Of a stretch of DNA of 64,000 nucleotides, positions 24,673 through 33,416 are shown piece after piece. This DNA is from CAWBUW01 sp963792075. Its GTDB lineage: Bacteria > Chloroflexota > Anaerolineae > Anaerolineales > UBA4823. The first letter of the stretch is position 1, and each line of letters begins with the position of its first letter. The stretch is from contig CAWBUW010000002.1 of assembly GCA_963792075.1 (NCBI GenBank), positions 248,001-312,000 on the forward strand, given 5' to 3'. The position numbers and the translations under genes were made by a program. The notes under the pieces were generated by a model. That model saw only the letters and a list, made by a program, of their open reading frames with translations. It did not search any database and was not told the origin of the DNA.

Positions 24673-25380
24673 TTAACTAAATCCCAGGCCGCGGTTTTTC
24701 AGTGAGACATATTTGTTGCCGCCGATCACCAAGTGGTCCAGCACCTCGATATCCAGGAGCTTCCCTGCCTGCACGATGGCGCGCGTGATGGCAACGTCGT
24801 CAGGGCTGGGGGTGGGATCCCCGCTGGGATGGTTGTGGGCCACGATCGTGGCCGCAGCGTTGTTACGGATGGCGGTCTTGAACAGCTCCCCAATCCGCAC
24901 CTGGGAGCTGTTAAGCGACCCGCGATAGATCGTCTCGATCTTAATGACCTGGTTGCGGGTGTTCAATAAAATGACGCGCAGTTCCTCTTGTTCCAACGCG
25001 CTCATCTGATATTGGACCAGCCCGGCTGCGTCATCTGGGCTGTGGATGGCAGGCCGCTCCTCAGGGTTTTCACTCTGCAGGCGATAGCCCAATTCGAGTG
25101 CGGCCTTGAGCTGAGAGGCCTTGGCCGGTCCCAGGCCGCGCTCCTGGAGCAGTTGTTCGAAGGTGGCGCGATGCAGCCCGGTCAGTCCTTCGTATGTCTT
25201 TAACAGGCGGGTGCCCATTTCTACCGCATTTTCACCGGGTATACCCGTTTGCAGCAGGATTGCCAGCAGCTCGGCGATGGAGAGCGCACCGGGGCCATGC
25301 TGCTCCAGGCGCTCGCGCGGCCGTTCGGAAGGAGCCAGGTCGGAGATGCGATAGGTGGGGCGTTGGTTGGTGATTTTCAT
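24673..25380 (-). CDS. radC: RadC-type JAB-domain protein
   Basis: 235 residues. N-terminal helix-hairpin-helix region (LSIAELLAILLQTG, ERGLGPAKASQLKAALELG) and a C-terminal JAB/MPN metalloprotease-like domain with HNHPSGDPTPSPDD, the zinc-ligand signature, preceded by the conserved glutamate region. Biochemical function of RadC is unsettled; members are often linked to mobile DNA or competence. The start at 25380 has GAGG upstream and matches the family N-terminus; the longer upstream frame runs through a palindromic repeat. It is the only gene between two copies of a 107-bp palindromic element. Confidence 0.92.
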   Translation of the reverse strand: MKITNQRPTYRISDLAPSERPRERLEQHGPGALSIAELLAILLQTGIPGENAVEMGTRLLKTYEGLTGLHRATFEQLLQERGLGPAKASQLKAALELGYRLQSENPEERPAIHSPDDAAGLVQYQMSALEQEELRVILLNTRNQVIKIETIYRGSLNSSQVRIGELFKTAIRNNAAATIVAHNHPSGDPTPSPDDVAITRAIVQAGKLLDIEVLDHLVIGGNKYVSLKNRGLGFS

Positions 25381-25417
25381 ATTTCTTACCTCAGGAGGAA
25401 TTTGTGGATATAGGGGT

Positions 25418-25524
25418 GTCCAAAAAGACGAAAACAAAGAGAAAATATACGCACCTGTGGGGGTGGCGAGAAGCACCACCCCCACAGGTGCATATAAATT
25501 TTCTTCCTTTGTTTCTTTTTGGAC
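25418..25524. repeat. 107-bp palindromic element, copy B (beside radC 5' end)
   Basis: Same arms and length as copy A. The central hairpin differs by paired changes (TACC/GGTA in copy A is CACC/GGTG here), so the palindrome is kept while the sequence varies. A solitary half arm of the same type is at 56883-56900. Confidence 0.85.
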
Positions 25525-25579
25525 AGCCTGTCTATCCACATCTTATTCATCAATGCTATAATCAAACCTGGAGTGAGCC

Positions 25580-26164
25580 ATGACTGTAGATCTGTTTTCG
25601 TTGAGTAATTGGGTGCTGATCCTGACAGCCTGGGGCGGGGCTTTCCTGGCCGCGCTGTGGTTGAGCTTGATCATCTGGACTTACCGGGATATCCGCTCCC
25701 GAGCGCGTGACCCGCTGGTGCGCGCGCTGGCTGCCATCGTTGTGGCGCTGCTCTTCCTGCCAGGGCTGCTGGTGTATCTGGTCCTGCGGCCTCCGCGCAC
25801 GCTGGAAGAGGAATACCAGCAAACTTTGGAAGAAGAGGCGTTGCTGCAGACGATTGAAGAGACGCCGCTTTGTCCAGGGTGCGGACGGAGGGTGAAAGAT
25901 ACCTGGCTGGTCTGCCCGAACTGTCATACGAAATTGCGTAAAAGCTGTCACCATTGTGGGAAGCTGATGGAACTGCCCTGGAACCTGTGCCCGTACTGCG
26001 GTACGCCCGCGCCAGGGATGCGACGAGAGAATCTTACTCTGGATGATGCACTGCGCTCGCTGCCGGTGGAGCCGGCTGTGCCGCCCGCGCCGGTTGAAAC
26101 TGTGGTCGAAGAAGCGCCTCCTGAGAGTGCACCCCCGCCAGAAGAGGATACCACTATTATATAA
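25580..26164 (+). CDS. Membrane protein with double zinc ribbon
   Basis: 194 residues. Two N-terminal transmembrane helices (WVLILTAWGGAFLAALWLSL; LAAIVVALLFLPGLLVYLVL), a short charged helix, then a double zinc ribbon with four CxxC pairs (CPGCGRR, CPNCHTK, CHHCGKL, CPYCGTP) and a Pro/Glu-rich tail. The ribbon is predicted to be cytoplasmic. Such proteins are frequent in Chloroflexota but uncharacterised; no enzyme motif is seen. It converges on eno with a shared bidirectional terminator directly after the stop. Confidence 0.75.
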   Translation: MTVDLFSLSNWVLILTAWGGAFLAALWLSLIIWTYRDIRSRARDPLVRALAAIVVALLFLPGLLVYLVLRPPRTLEEEYQQTLEEEALLQTIEETPLCPGCGRRVKDTWLVCPNCHTKLRKSCHHCGKLMELPWNLCPYCGTPAPGMRRENLTLDDALRSLPVEPAVPPAPVETVVEEAPPESAPPPEEDTTII

Positions 26165-26165
26165 A

Positions 26166-26203
26166 AAAACACAGCGGTGGGCAATTGCCCACCGCTGTGT
26201 TTT
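26166..26203. terminator. Bidirectional terminator between the zinc-ribbon gene and eno
   Basis: A perfect 38-bp palindrome (AAAACACAGCGGTGGGCAA and its complement) ends in A and T runs on both sides, so it can terminate transcription from both converging genes. Confidence 0.9.
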
Positions 26204-26213
26204 ATCGACAGAA

Positions 26214-27509
26214 TTAGCGCTTCAACGCAGCCCAGCCGGCATAGCGGGCGGTATCATCCAGTTCCTCTTCGATGCGCAGAAGCTGGTTGTACTTCGCCAC
26301 GCGGTCGGAGCGCGCCGGGGCGCCGGTCTTGATCTGGCCCATGTTCAGAGCGACAGCCAGGTCCGCGATGGTGGAGTCTTCGGTCTCACCCGAACGGTGT
26401 GAGGTCACTGCACGCCAGCCGGCGCGGTGGCAGGTCTCGACCGCTTCGATCGTCTCGGTGAGCGTGCCAATCTGGTTCAGCTTGACCAGCAGGGCATTGG
26501 CAGCCTTTTCCTGGATGGCGCGCCGGACGCGCTCTGGGTTCGTCACCAGCAGGTCGTCGCCAACGATCTGGATGCGGTCACCTATCTCTTGGACCATCAG
26601 CTTCCAGCTTTCCCAGTCATCCTGGGCCAGACCATCTTCAATTGAAACAATGGGGTACTGGTCTACCCAGCTCTTCCAGAAGGCCACCATCTGCTCGCCG
26701 GTCAGCTTGCGGCCTTCCTTGCGCAGGTTGTAGAGTTTGGTGTCCTCTTCGTACAATTCGGATGCAGCCGGGTCCAGGGCAATGGCCACGTCGGCGCCCA
26801 CGCCGGCTTTGAAGCCGGCTTTCTGGATTGCTTCCAGGATCACTTCCACAGCCTCGGAGTTGGCTTTCAAGGCAGGGGCATAGCCGCCTTCATCGCCTAC
26901 CAGGGCAGTGTAACCGCGGCCCTTGAGCACGGCCTTCAGGGCGTGGTAAATCTCTGCGCCCCAGCGCAGTCCTTCGGCGAAGGAGGGTGCACCCAGCGGC
27001 ATGACCATGAATTCCTGCGCGTCGGTGGACTGCCAGCCGGTGTGTGCGCCGCCGTTCAGGATGTTCATCATTGGGACGGGCAGCACGTGGGCATACACAC
27101 CGCCGATATAGCGATACAGCGGCAGGCCGAGCGCGTTAGCCGCGGCTTTGGAGATAGCCAGGCTGGTGCCCAGGATCGCGTTGGCGCCCAGTTTGGATTT
27201 GTGCTCGGTGCCATCCAATTCGAGCATGGCGGCATCGATGCCGCGCTGGTCAATCGCGTCCCAGTCCAGCAGCAGGTCTGCGATCTCATTATTGACAGAT
27301 TCAACTGCCTTGAGTACGCCTTTGCCGTTGTAGCGTTTCTTATCGCCATCGCGCAGTTCAAGCGCCTCGTGCACGCCGGTAGATGCGCCAGAAGGGACCG
27401 CGGCGCGGCCCCAACTCCCATCGTACAGGGTGACTTCGACTTCTACAGTCGGGTTGCCGCGCGAATCAAGAATTTCGCGGCCGATGATCTCTGCAATTGT
27501 GGTATCCAT
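26214..27509 (-). CDS. eno: Enolase
   Basis: Glycolytic 2-phosphoglycerate dehydratase of 431 residues, full length. N-terminal ILDSRGNPTVEVEV and the flexible loop GRAAVPSGASTG, metal ligands in ALDPAAS, SIEDGLAQDDWESW and VGDDLLVTN, catalytic lysine in LVKLNQIGTLTET, and VTSHRSGETEDSTIADLAVALNMGQIKTG (signature region near the end). Good ribosome site (GAGGT) 8 bases before the ATG. Single gene with its own promoter and a shared terminator. Confidence 0.98.
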   Translation of the reverse strand: MDTTIAEIIGREILDSRGNPTVEVEVTLYDGSWGRAAVPSGASTGVHEALELRDGDKKRYNGKGVLKAVESVNNEIADLLLDWDAIDQRGIDAAMLELDGTEHKSKLGANAILGTSLAISKAAANALGLPLYRYIGGVYAHVLPVPMMNILNGGAHTGWQSTDAQEFMVMPLGAPSFAEGLRWGAEIYHALKAVLKGRGYTALVGDEGGYAPALKANSEAVEVILEAIQKAGFKAGVGADVAIALDPAASELYEEDTKLYNLRKEGRKLTGEQMVAFWKSWVDQYPIVSIEDGLAQDDWESWKLMVQEIGDRIQIVGDDLLVTNPERVRRAIQEKAANALLVKLNQIGTLTETIEAVETCHRAGWRAVTSHRSGETEDSTIADLAVALNMGQIKTGAPARSDRVAKYNQLLRIEEELDDTARYAGWAALKR

Positions 27510-27618
27510 TTTTTACCTCATGTGTATTAGATATTAAACCATTTTCGGGGTGCGGGGAAGGTCATGTCAGCAGGATGATTACACGGGCTTCCCTGACCAC
27601 GCTTGATGACGCAAACTA

Positions 27619-27647
27619 TTTTACCTGTTCTTGACGGAATGTGCAAT
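27619..27647 (-). promoter_or_regulatory. Promoter of eno
   Basis: Minus-strand TTGCAC (27642-27647), 17-base spacer, TAAAAT (27619-27624), giving a leader of about 100 bases. No other gene is seen in the gap 27510-27755. Confidence 0.6.
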
Positions 27648-27671
27648 TCTTCACATTTGATTACAGGGGTT

Positions 27672-27714
27672 TGGGAGTGTGCGATGGGGCAAAGCCCCAC
27701 CGCACACTCCCAAC
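27672..27714. repeat. Long palindrome between eno and pyrG
   Basis: TTGGGAGTGTGCGATGGGGC pairs with its complement with one mismatch and loop AAA (20-bp arms). It lies downstream of pyrG and upstream of the eno promoter and could end the pyrG transcript. Confidence 0.75.
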
Positions 27715-27755
27715 TGCTCCCTCCAGGGTAGGGTAATCGCCCAAACGCGATGATC

Positions 27756-29384
27756 CTACATTTGGACTAAGGAGGCATGCCGGGACTGTTTCAGTACCGC
27801 ATCCACGAAAGCTTTGAAGAGTGGGTGCGGGCGCGTAGGCCGGGAGAGAAATTCTGGGTGGAATTGGGTGCCCAGCATGAAAGGATGGTCGCTCAGCTCG
27901 GCAATCTCTACCAGCCTTTCGTCGGGAGAAATCCCTGAGAAAACCATCCCATGTTGGCTGAGCAGGTCACGATAGGCATTGTTTAATTCAAAGCGGTGGC
28001 GGTGGCGCTCCTGGACATCCGCTTGTCCATAAGCTTTGGCTGCAATGGTGCCCGGCAGCAGGTGGCAGGGATACAACCCCAGGCGCATAGTCCCTCCCAT
28101 GTCGGCAATACTGCGCTGGTCAGGCATCAGGTCGATCACGGGATGCGGGGTAGATCGGTCAAATTCGGTAGAGTTTGCGGTTTCATCTTCTAAGATGTGG
28201 CGGGCGAATTCGATCACGAGCAACTGCATGCCCAGGCACAGCCCCAGGAAAGGAATATTGTTCTCCCGAGCATAGCGGGTCGCAACGATTTTCCCTTCGA
28301 TCCCCCGGCTGCCAAAGCCACCCGGCACCAGGATTCCATCCGCACCTTGCAATTGTTCCAGGCCGCGTGGTTTTTCCAGGTCCGTCGAGTGCACCCAGTT
28401 GATATCCACTTCTACCCCTGAAGCCAATCCGGCATGCTTTAATGCTTCGCGCACGCTCATGTACGCATCATGAAGTTCGATATATTTGCCCACCAGGGCG
28501 ATGCGGACGGCCGGCTTGGGGCGTTTCACCTCAGCTACAATTTTCTCCCAGGTGGTCCAATCAGGCTTGGAGCGCGCTTCCAGACCCAGGCGCTTGAGCA
28601 AATAATTGCCGACTCCGGCGCGCTCCATCATCAGCGGAATCTCGTACAATACCGGGTTGGTCACCATCGGGATCACCGCTTCGCGTTCGACATCACAGAA
28701 CAGAGCGATCTTGTCGCACAGATCGCTGTCCACCGGGTGGTCTGAGCGAGCCACGATGATATCCGGCGAAATACCGATCGAGCGCAGCTCGCGCACCGAG
28801 TGCTGGGTAGGTTTGGTCTTTAGTTCATCCGTAGCTTCGATATAGGGCAACCAGGTCACGTGGATGTAGAGTGTATTCTCACGCCCTACATCTTTGCGCA
28901 TTTGGCGCAGGGCTTCCAGGAAGGGTAAGGATTCGATGTCTCCAACCGTTCCACCGACTTCGACCAGGACAATTTCGGCGCCTGTGGTTTTTGCCACCAG
29001 CGCGATGCGGCGTTTGATCTCGTTGGTAATATGAGGAATCACCTGGATCGTGCCGCCCAGGTAATCGCCGCGCCGTTCTTTGGAAATTACTTCCGCATAT
29101 ACCTGCCCGGTGGTGATATTACACACGCGGTTCAGGCTGGTGTCTATGAAGCGCTCATAGTGACCCAGGTCCAGGTCGGTTTCAGTGCCATCATCGAGGA
29201 CGTAGACCTCGCCGTGCTGGTAGGGGCTCATCGTTCCGGGATCAACATTAATATAGGGATCCAGTTTTTGCGCTGTGACGGAGAAGCCGCGTTCTTTTAA
29301 CAGACGCCCAATGGCGGCTGCCGTAACCCCTTTTCCTACTGAGCTGACGACGCCTCCGGTGAAGAAAATGTACTTGGTTGCCAT
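27756..29384 (-). CDS. pyrG: CTP synthase
   Basis: Makes CTP from UTP, ATP and glutamine; 542 residues, typical length. The synthetase domain begins KYIFFTGGVVSSVGKG and includes DPYINVDPGTMSPYQHGEV and GGTVGDIES. The glutamine amidotransferase domain has the nucleophile motif PFLGLCLGMQ, and the histidine-glutamate pair is in GTQFHPEFLSRP. The start at 29384 (MATKYIFF) matches the family; a second ATG 12 bases upstream (29396) sits almost on the AGGAGG, so 29384 is better spaced though slightly far. A stem-loop lies between this gene and the upstream Roadblock gene. Confidence 0.97.
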   Translation of the reverse strand: MATKYIFFTGGVVSSVGKGVTAAAIGRLLKERGFSVTAQKLDPYINVDPGTMSPYQHGEVYVLDDGTETDLDLGHYERFIDTSLNRVCNITTGQVYAEVISKERRGDYLGGTIQVIPHITNEIKRRIALVAKTTGAEIVLVEVGGTVGDIESLPFLEALRQMRKDVGRENTLYIHVTWLPYIEATDELKTKPTQHSVRELRSIGISPDIIVARSDHPVDSDLCDKIALFCDVEREAVIPMVTNPVLYEIPLMMERAGVGNYLLKRLGLEARSKPDWTTWEKIVAEVKRPKPAVRIALVGKYIELHDAYMSVREALKHAGLASGVEVDINWVHSTDLEKPRGLEQLQGADGILVPGGFGSRGIEGKIVATRYARENNIPFLGLCLGMQLLVIEFARHILEDETANSTEFDRSTPHPVIDLMPDQRSIADMGGTMRLGLYPCHLLPGTIAAKAYGQADVQERHRHRFELNNAYRDLLSQHGMVFSGISPDERLVEIAELSDHPFMLGTQFHPEFLSRPTRPHPLFKAFVDAVLKQSRHASLVQM

Positions 29385-29415
29385 ACGATCGTTCATTCCT
29401 CCTATTACAAAGGCA

Positions 29416-29448
29416 GTGGGGAGGGCCATCGATTGGCAGCCTCCCCAC
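29416..29448 (-). terminator. Stem-loop between the Roadblock gene and pyrG
   Basis: GTGGGGAGG pairs with CCTCCCCAC (9 bp, 15-base loop) just before the pyrG ribosome site. There is no strong T run, so it may be a weak terminator or part of a pyrG leader structure. Confidence 0.45.
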
Positions 29449-29478
29449 CTCGTATCCTCTCATCCAAACCTGCTGGAA

Positions 29479-29856
29479 TCATCCTCCAACCAGTTTGTTC
29501 AGATCTTCTGCGGCTCTGCGCATCTCCAGGAAGACCAGGCCTACTTTGGCTTGCTCGCGCGCCAGAGCGGTGAGTACGGCTTCCTCTCCTACAGCCGTAA
29601 GGATGACAAATCCATGTAAACCCCGGATGTATACCTGTTCCAGGATGCCCCGGCCTAATTCGCTGGAAATACGTTCGCCCAGGCTGAGCATGGCAGCCGA
29701 CATTGCAGAAACACGGTCCTCTTCAACATCTCCGGGCAAAGCAGATGCCATCGTTAATCCATCCACAGAAACCACAGCAGAGGCTTCAATATCTGGGGAA
29801 GCGGCTTGCATATCACGCAGCCGGCTTACCATCAGATCATTGCGAGACTTGGTCAT
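29479..29856 (-). CDS. Roadblock/LC7-domain protein (MglB-like)
   Basis: About 125 residues forming one Roadblock/LC7 domain (DIEASAVVSVDGLTMASALP, then LGERISSELGRGILEQVYIRG and GFVILTAVGEEAVLTALAR). Bacterial members act as GTPase-activating partners of small Ras-like GTPases such as MglA in polarity or motility control. No GTPase gene is nearby. Two starts are possible: ATG at 29856 (MTKSRND), preferred because it begins the conserved domain and has a G-rich site before it, or ATG at 29880 adding eight residues. It is upstream of pyrG on the same strand, separated by a hairpin. Confidence 0.8.
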   Translation of the reverse strand: MTKSRNDLMVSRLRDMQAASPDIEASAVVSVDGLTMASALPGDVEEDRVSAMSAAMLSLGERISSELGRGILEQVYIRGLHGFVILTAVGEEAVLTALAREQAKVGLVFLEMRRAAEDLNKLVGG

Positions 29857-29983
29857 GAAAACCCCAGCCCTTTCCACCATTTACATCGTGAATCGAACGC
29901 CTGAGCGCGCCACTATTAAATCTGTTAAAGTCTACCATAACTATGGGTCATTTGCAAATTTAGGGTGCACTAAAATGTTGTTG

Positions 29984-30033
29984 TTGGTGGTGTGCGTGCA
30001 GGCGGCGTACGCCGCCTGCACGCACACCACCAA
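29984..30033. repeat. Perfect 50-bp palindrome
   Basis: Two 25-base arms meet with no loop (centre GGCGTACGCC; outer end TTGGTGGTGTGCGTGCAGGC). The left flank GGGTGCACTAAAATGTTGTTG recurs nearly unchanged at 51044-51065 without a palindrome. It lies between the divergent Roadblock and GntR genes. Confidence 0.85.
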
Positions 30034-30057
30034 ATCCAAGAATTTCAATATTGTTGG

Positions 30058-30106
30058 TTGACAAAGCATTTTTATTGTGCTATCCTGTATTAGTCTTGTG
30101 ATACAG
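30058..30106 (+). promoter_or_regulatory. Promoter and likely operator of the GntR gene
   Basis: A perfect TTGACA (30058-30063), 17-base spacer and TATCCT (30081-30086). The dyad CTGTAT-N10-ATACAG (30085-30106) overlaps the -10 and start point, which is a good position for autorepression. The leader to the GTG at 30329 is about 235 bases and shows no other gene. Confidence 0.65.
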
Positions 30107-30328
30107 TGTGAGTTACATCGTTAGTACAATCGATCACAAAGTAAACAATCCCCTGACTATTACATATCAAGCTTCGCACAAATAAAGATTTTTTCGGCGT
30201 CCATTCGAAATGTATTGCATCGTCTTGAAAGAGCATTCTGTTTGCCTACCTTTTGCCTTCAATAAGGCTCTCCAGGAATTGCCGTGGAAGGGGGGCATAT
30301 ATGGTGATCCAAAAAGAGGATTTGTTGA

Positions 30329-31318
30329 GTGAAAATTAATCTGGATCGTAAACTGCCCATCTCACTTCATGAACAATTAAAAGGGCAAATTAAATATTCA
30401 ATTGTTTATGGTCAGATAAACAGCGGCGACCCTCTTCCCTCGGTGCGCGAATTGGCTGACGAGTTGGAAGTTGCCCCTTTGACGATTGCTCGGGTTTATA
30501 AAGAATTAACCAAGGAAGGGTTTCTTGTTTCAAGACCTCGCCTGGGAACTTTTGTGGGTGATATCGACAAGATTACCGGTGTTGGGGATCTGAATCCCTC
30601 CCAGCAAAATTTACACCTGATTTTTGAAAATTCTTTACGTCAGGCCAGGTTGCTTGGTTATACCAATGATGAAATTCGCAATACTGTCCAAGACTTGCTT
30701 TCTGGTAACACAAACCAATCTTGCCCCACGATTATCCTTGTTGGGAATTTTCCTCGAACGACAGAGATTTATGCCAACAAGGTGCATTCGATATTAAGTG
30801 GTGTGAATGTAAAAGTCATTCCAGTGATATTAAGTGAGCTGAAATCAAATTTATCAGATTATTCAGAAATGTTTCGCCGTGCGAAATTCACGATTTCGGT
30901 ACCTACGCGCCTGAACGAAGTGCGCACTCTGCTGGAGCCCAAGTATAGTCGGGTAGTGACTGTCGCCTTCCAAATCAGCCCTGACACTCGCCGCGAACTG
31001 TCTGAAATCTCTCCCGATACCCGCCTGGGGATTATCACCACCTATCCTGAGTTTCTCAAAACGATGTTGGAAGAGGTGCAGGCTTATGGAATACTCAATA
31101 CACATCCTATTTGTGCGGTGAAAGATCAGACCGATCAGATTAACGATATGTTTACACAAATCGATATGCTGCTGTATGCAAGTGGCAGTGAAGATATCAT
31201 TCACACATTTCCCAGCCATATTCCTACCATCGAATTTTTACATTCGCCAGTTCCAGAATCGGTAAATCGCCTTCGCTATCTTTTGATAGAACCCTCAAAT
31301 ACTGGTGGTCCAAATTAA
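30329..31318 (+). CDS. GntR-family transcription regulator with an unusual effector domain
   Basis: 329 residues. Residues 1-75 are a GntR winged helix of the YtrA-like kind (LHEQLKGQIKYSIVYGQINSGDPLPSVRELADELEV, quoted only as the helix pair, followed by TIARVYKELTKEGFLVSRPRLGTFVG). The remaining 250 residues do not match the short YtrA, FadR or HutC effector domains. They show alternating strands and helices (PTIILVGNFP, VKVIPVILSEL, RVVTVAFQIS, LGIITTYPEF, MLLYASGSEDI), a Rossmann/PBP-like pattern. GTG start with AGAGGA eight bases upstream. It heads the peptide-type transport and catabolic locus on the same strand and probably controls it. Confidence 0.75.
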   Translation: MKINLDRKLPISLHEQLKGQIKYSIVYGQINSGDPLPSVRELADELEVAPLTIARVYKELTKEGFLVSRPRLGTFVGDIDKITGVGDLNPSQQNLHLIFENSLRQARLLGYTNDEIRNTVQDLLSGNTNQSCPTIILVGNFPRTTEIYANKVHSILSGVNVKVIPVILSELKSNLSDYSEMFRRAKFTISVPTRLNEVRTLLEPKYSRVVTVAFQISPDTRRELSEISPDTRLGIITTYPEFLKTMLEEVQAYGILNTHPICAVKDQTDQINDMFTQIDMLLYASGSEDIIHTFPSHIPTIEFLHSPVPESVNRLRYLLIEPSNTGGPN

Positions 31319-31524
31319 CCCGAAATAGATGTGTACAGAGCGAAGAGCGGACTGGCACCCTGGATTCCACCAGACAATCCGTAGAACACCCTATCGATCC
31401 CGATTGGGGAAGGGATCCTTACTAAGAAAGGAGGCAGCAGGATGCGGTGATGATAGACTAAAAAGTAAGTGATGCCTTTCCAATAACGACACAGAGAATA
31501 TTCGTAAGTTCAAGGAGGAACATA

Positions 31525-33198
31525 ATGTCTTCAAAATCATCCCTGGCAGAAGCCCTGAAAAAGGTTTTCGCCCTCGTCATGATTGTTTCAATGCTGATCG
31601 GTTGTGCGCCGGCTGCCCCAGCTACCACCGTGGCCCCTGCCAGCCCAGCGAATACTGCCGCCCCCGCCGCTCCGGCTGCTACGGTCGCTCCGGCCGATAC
31701 TGCCGCCCCGGTCGCGACGGCCGCCCCGGCTGATACTGCTGTCCCCGCCGCTCCCGCCAAGAAGACCTTCGTCTTCGGTCGCTACATGGACGCCATCAAC
31801 CCCGATCCGGTAATGAATGACGCCAATGCCGATATCTGGTATATGCAGCAGTACTATAACGGTTTGACTCGCTTCACCCAGGATAATTCGGTGGAGCCTG
31901 ATCTGGCGACCAAGTGGGAAGTCAGCCCCGATGGTTTGACTTACACCTTTACCCTGCGTCCGGATCAGAAATTTGCTGATGGCTCTCCGATTACCGGCGC
32001 AGACTGGCAGTGGTCACTGGATCGCTGTCGAGACCCACAGAACGGCATCTGGGGCTTCACCATGGAAGCGGTTGATACGGTGGTAGCCAGCGATACCCAG
32101 GTGGTCTTCACGCTCAAGCAGCCTTCGCCCTACTTCCTTGCCGCTACCGCCATGTTCAACTGCGTGGTTATGCCTGCGAAACTGGTGGAAGCCGCCGGTG
32201 GGTGGGAGAAGTTCATGCTTGCTCCGATCGGCTCTGGCCCCTTCGTTATGAAGGAATGGGTCAAGGGCGATCACATGCTGCTGGTGCGCAATCCCTATTA
32301 CTGGGAAGCTGGCAAACCGGTGCTGGATGAAATCCTGGTCAAGACCATCCCCGATGACAACACCCGTATCCTGGCCTTGCAGGCGGGCGATGTTGATGCG
32401 ATCAACTACCCGCCCTTCAACCGTGTTACTGATCTGAGCAAAGATTCCAACCTGAAAATCTTGACCTTTGCTTCTACTTACACCAACTTCCTTACCATCA
32501 ACGTCCGCAATAAACCGTACGATGACCCCAAAGTCCGCCTGGCCCTGTCGTATGCTATTGACCGTGCTGCGTTGATCAAGACCATCAATTTCGGCGTAGG
32601 CGAACCTGCTACCACCTTCCGTCCCAAGGGCTCCCTGTACTTCAACGACACCCTCCCCGGTTGGCCCTATGATGTTGCCAAAGCCAAAACTCTGCTGGCC
32701 GAAGCTGGTTATCCGGACGGCTTTGAAGTCAACCTTGAGATCGTAACCGGACGCGAAGCTCAGAAGCAAATTGCCACCCTGTTGCAGGCGATGTGGTCAC
32801 AGATCGGCGTGAAGGTTAACATCAAGCAATCCGAAGCTGGCATTTGGACGAGCGCCTACCGCGGCGAAACGTTTGAAATGCAAATTCGTGGTTGGACGGA
32901 TGATATTCCTGACCCGAGCCAGGAAGTCACTTATGCCATGTCTTCCAAGACCATTCATTTCATGCATACCGGTTGGGTCAGCGCAGAAGCCGATCAACTG
33001 GCGGAACAAGGTGTGTTGGAGTCGGATTCTGCAAAACGGCAGGAAATTTACTTCCAGATCCAGCAGCTCTTCAACGACAACGTGCCGTTTATCCCCATGT
33101 GGTATGAACCGTACCTGGTGATAACCCGCGCTAACGTTGTTAACTTCTCCCAGACCCCGCTTGGTATCTATATCTGGCGTGACCTGGATAAGAAATAA
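31525..33198 (+). CDS. Oligopeptide/dipeptide-type ABC receptor lipoprotein (SBP family 5)
   Basis: 557 residues. Lipoprotein signal (MIVSMLIGC lipobox), then a 50-residue Ala/Pro/Thr linker, then a full family 5 binding domain: FVFGRYMDAINPDPVMN, LATKWEVSPDGLTYTFTLRP with FADGSPITGADW, GSGPFVMKEW, NPYYWEAGKPVLDEI, VRLALSYAIDRAALI and a C-terminal IWRDLDKK. The protein would be membrane-anchored outside and deliver ligand to the permeases that follow. Strong AAGGAGG. Family 5 receptors bind peptides, opines, nickel and glycosides, so the substrate is open. A hairpin after the gene probably raises its expression over the permeases. Confidence 0.92.
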   Translation: MSSKSSLAEALKKVFALVMIVSMLIGCAPAAPATTVAPASPANTAAPAAPAATVAPADTAAPVATAAPADTAVPAAPAKKTFVFGRYMDAINPDPVMNDANADIWYMQQYYNGLTRFTQDNSVEPDLATKWEVSPDGLTYTFTLRPDQKFADGSPITGADWQWSLDRCRDPQNGIWGFTMEAVDTVVASDTQVVFTLKQPSPYFLAATAMFNCVVMPAKLVEAAGGWEKFMLAPIGSGPFVMKEWVKGDHMLLVRNPYYWEAGKPVLDEILVKTIPDDNTRILALQAGDVDAINYPPFNRVTDLSKDSNLKILTFASTYTNFLTINVRNKPYDDPKVRLALSYAIDRAALIKTINFGVGEPATTFRPKGSLYFNDTLPGWPYDVAKAKTLLAEAGYPDGFEVNLEIVTGREAQKQIATLLQAMWSQIGVKVNIKQSEAGIWTSAYRGETFEMQIRGWTDDIPDPSQEVTYAMSSKTIHFMHTGWVSAEADQLAEQGVLESDSAKRQEIYFQIQQLFNDNVPFIPMWYEPYLVITRANVVNFSQTPLGIYIWRDLDKK

Positions 33199-33211
33199 AC
33201 CATTTCCATTC

Positions 33212-33248
33212 GTTGGCTCTCCTGGGTTATTTACCCAGGGGAGCCAAC
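33212..33248 (+). terminator. Intra-operon hairpin after the receptor gene
   Basis: GTTGGCTCTCCTGGGT pairs with ACCCAGGGGAGCCAAC around loop TATTT, with no T run after it. It sits between receptor and permease genes, the usual place for an mRNA-protecting or attenuating stem-loop. The rest of the gap to 33416 holds only the next ribosome site. Confidence 0.7.
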
Positions 33249-33416
33249 CCCAACCTGCGGGGCCAAAGATGGATGAAGTAGGGCTAACGGCCCACCCCAA
33301 CCTTGCTGCCCTTTGGGCGGCGCGCTCTGCAGCCTGGTTTGGTCTCTGAAGCCTTATTGGTGAATCTGGTGTCCAATTTTAGCCAATCTCCGAATTTTTT
33401 ATAGGAGGCAGCTTCC

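Noticed and set aside
24552..25524. Possible CRISPR array around radC
   Set aside because: Only two 107-bp copies 760 bases apart, each an internal palindrome, with a gene in between and no spacers or cas genes.
31319..31524. Riboswitch in the 206-base gap before the receptor gene
   Set aside because: A weak GATCCC...GGGATC stem is present, but no known aptamer core or anti-terminator arrangement was seen.
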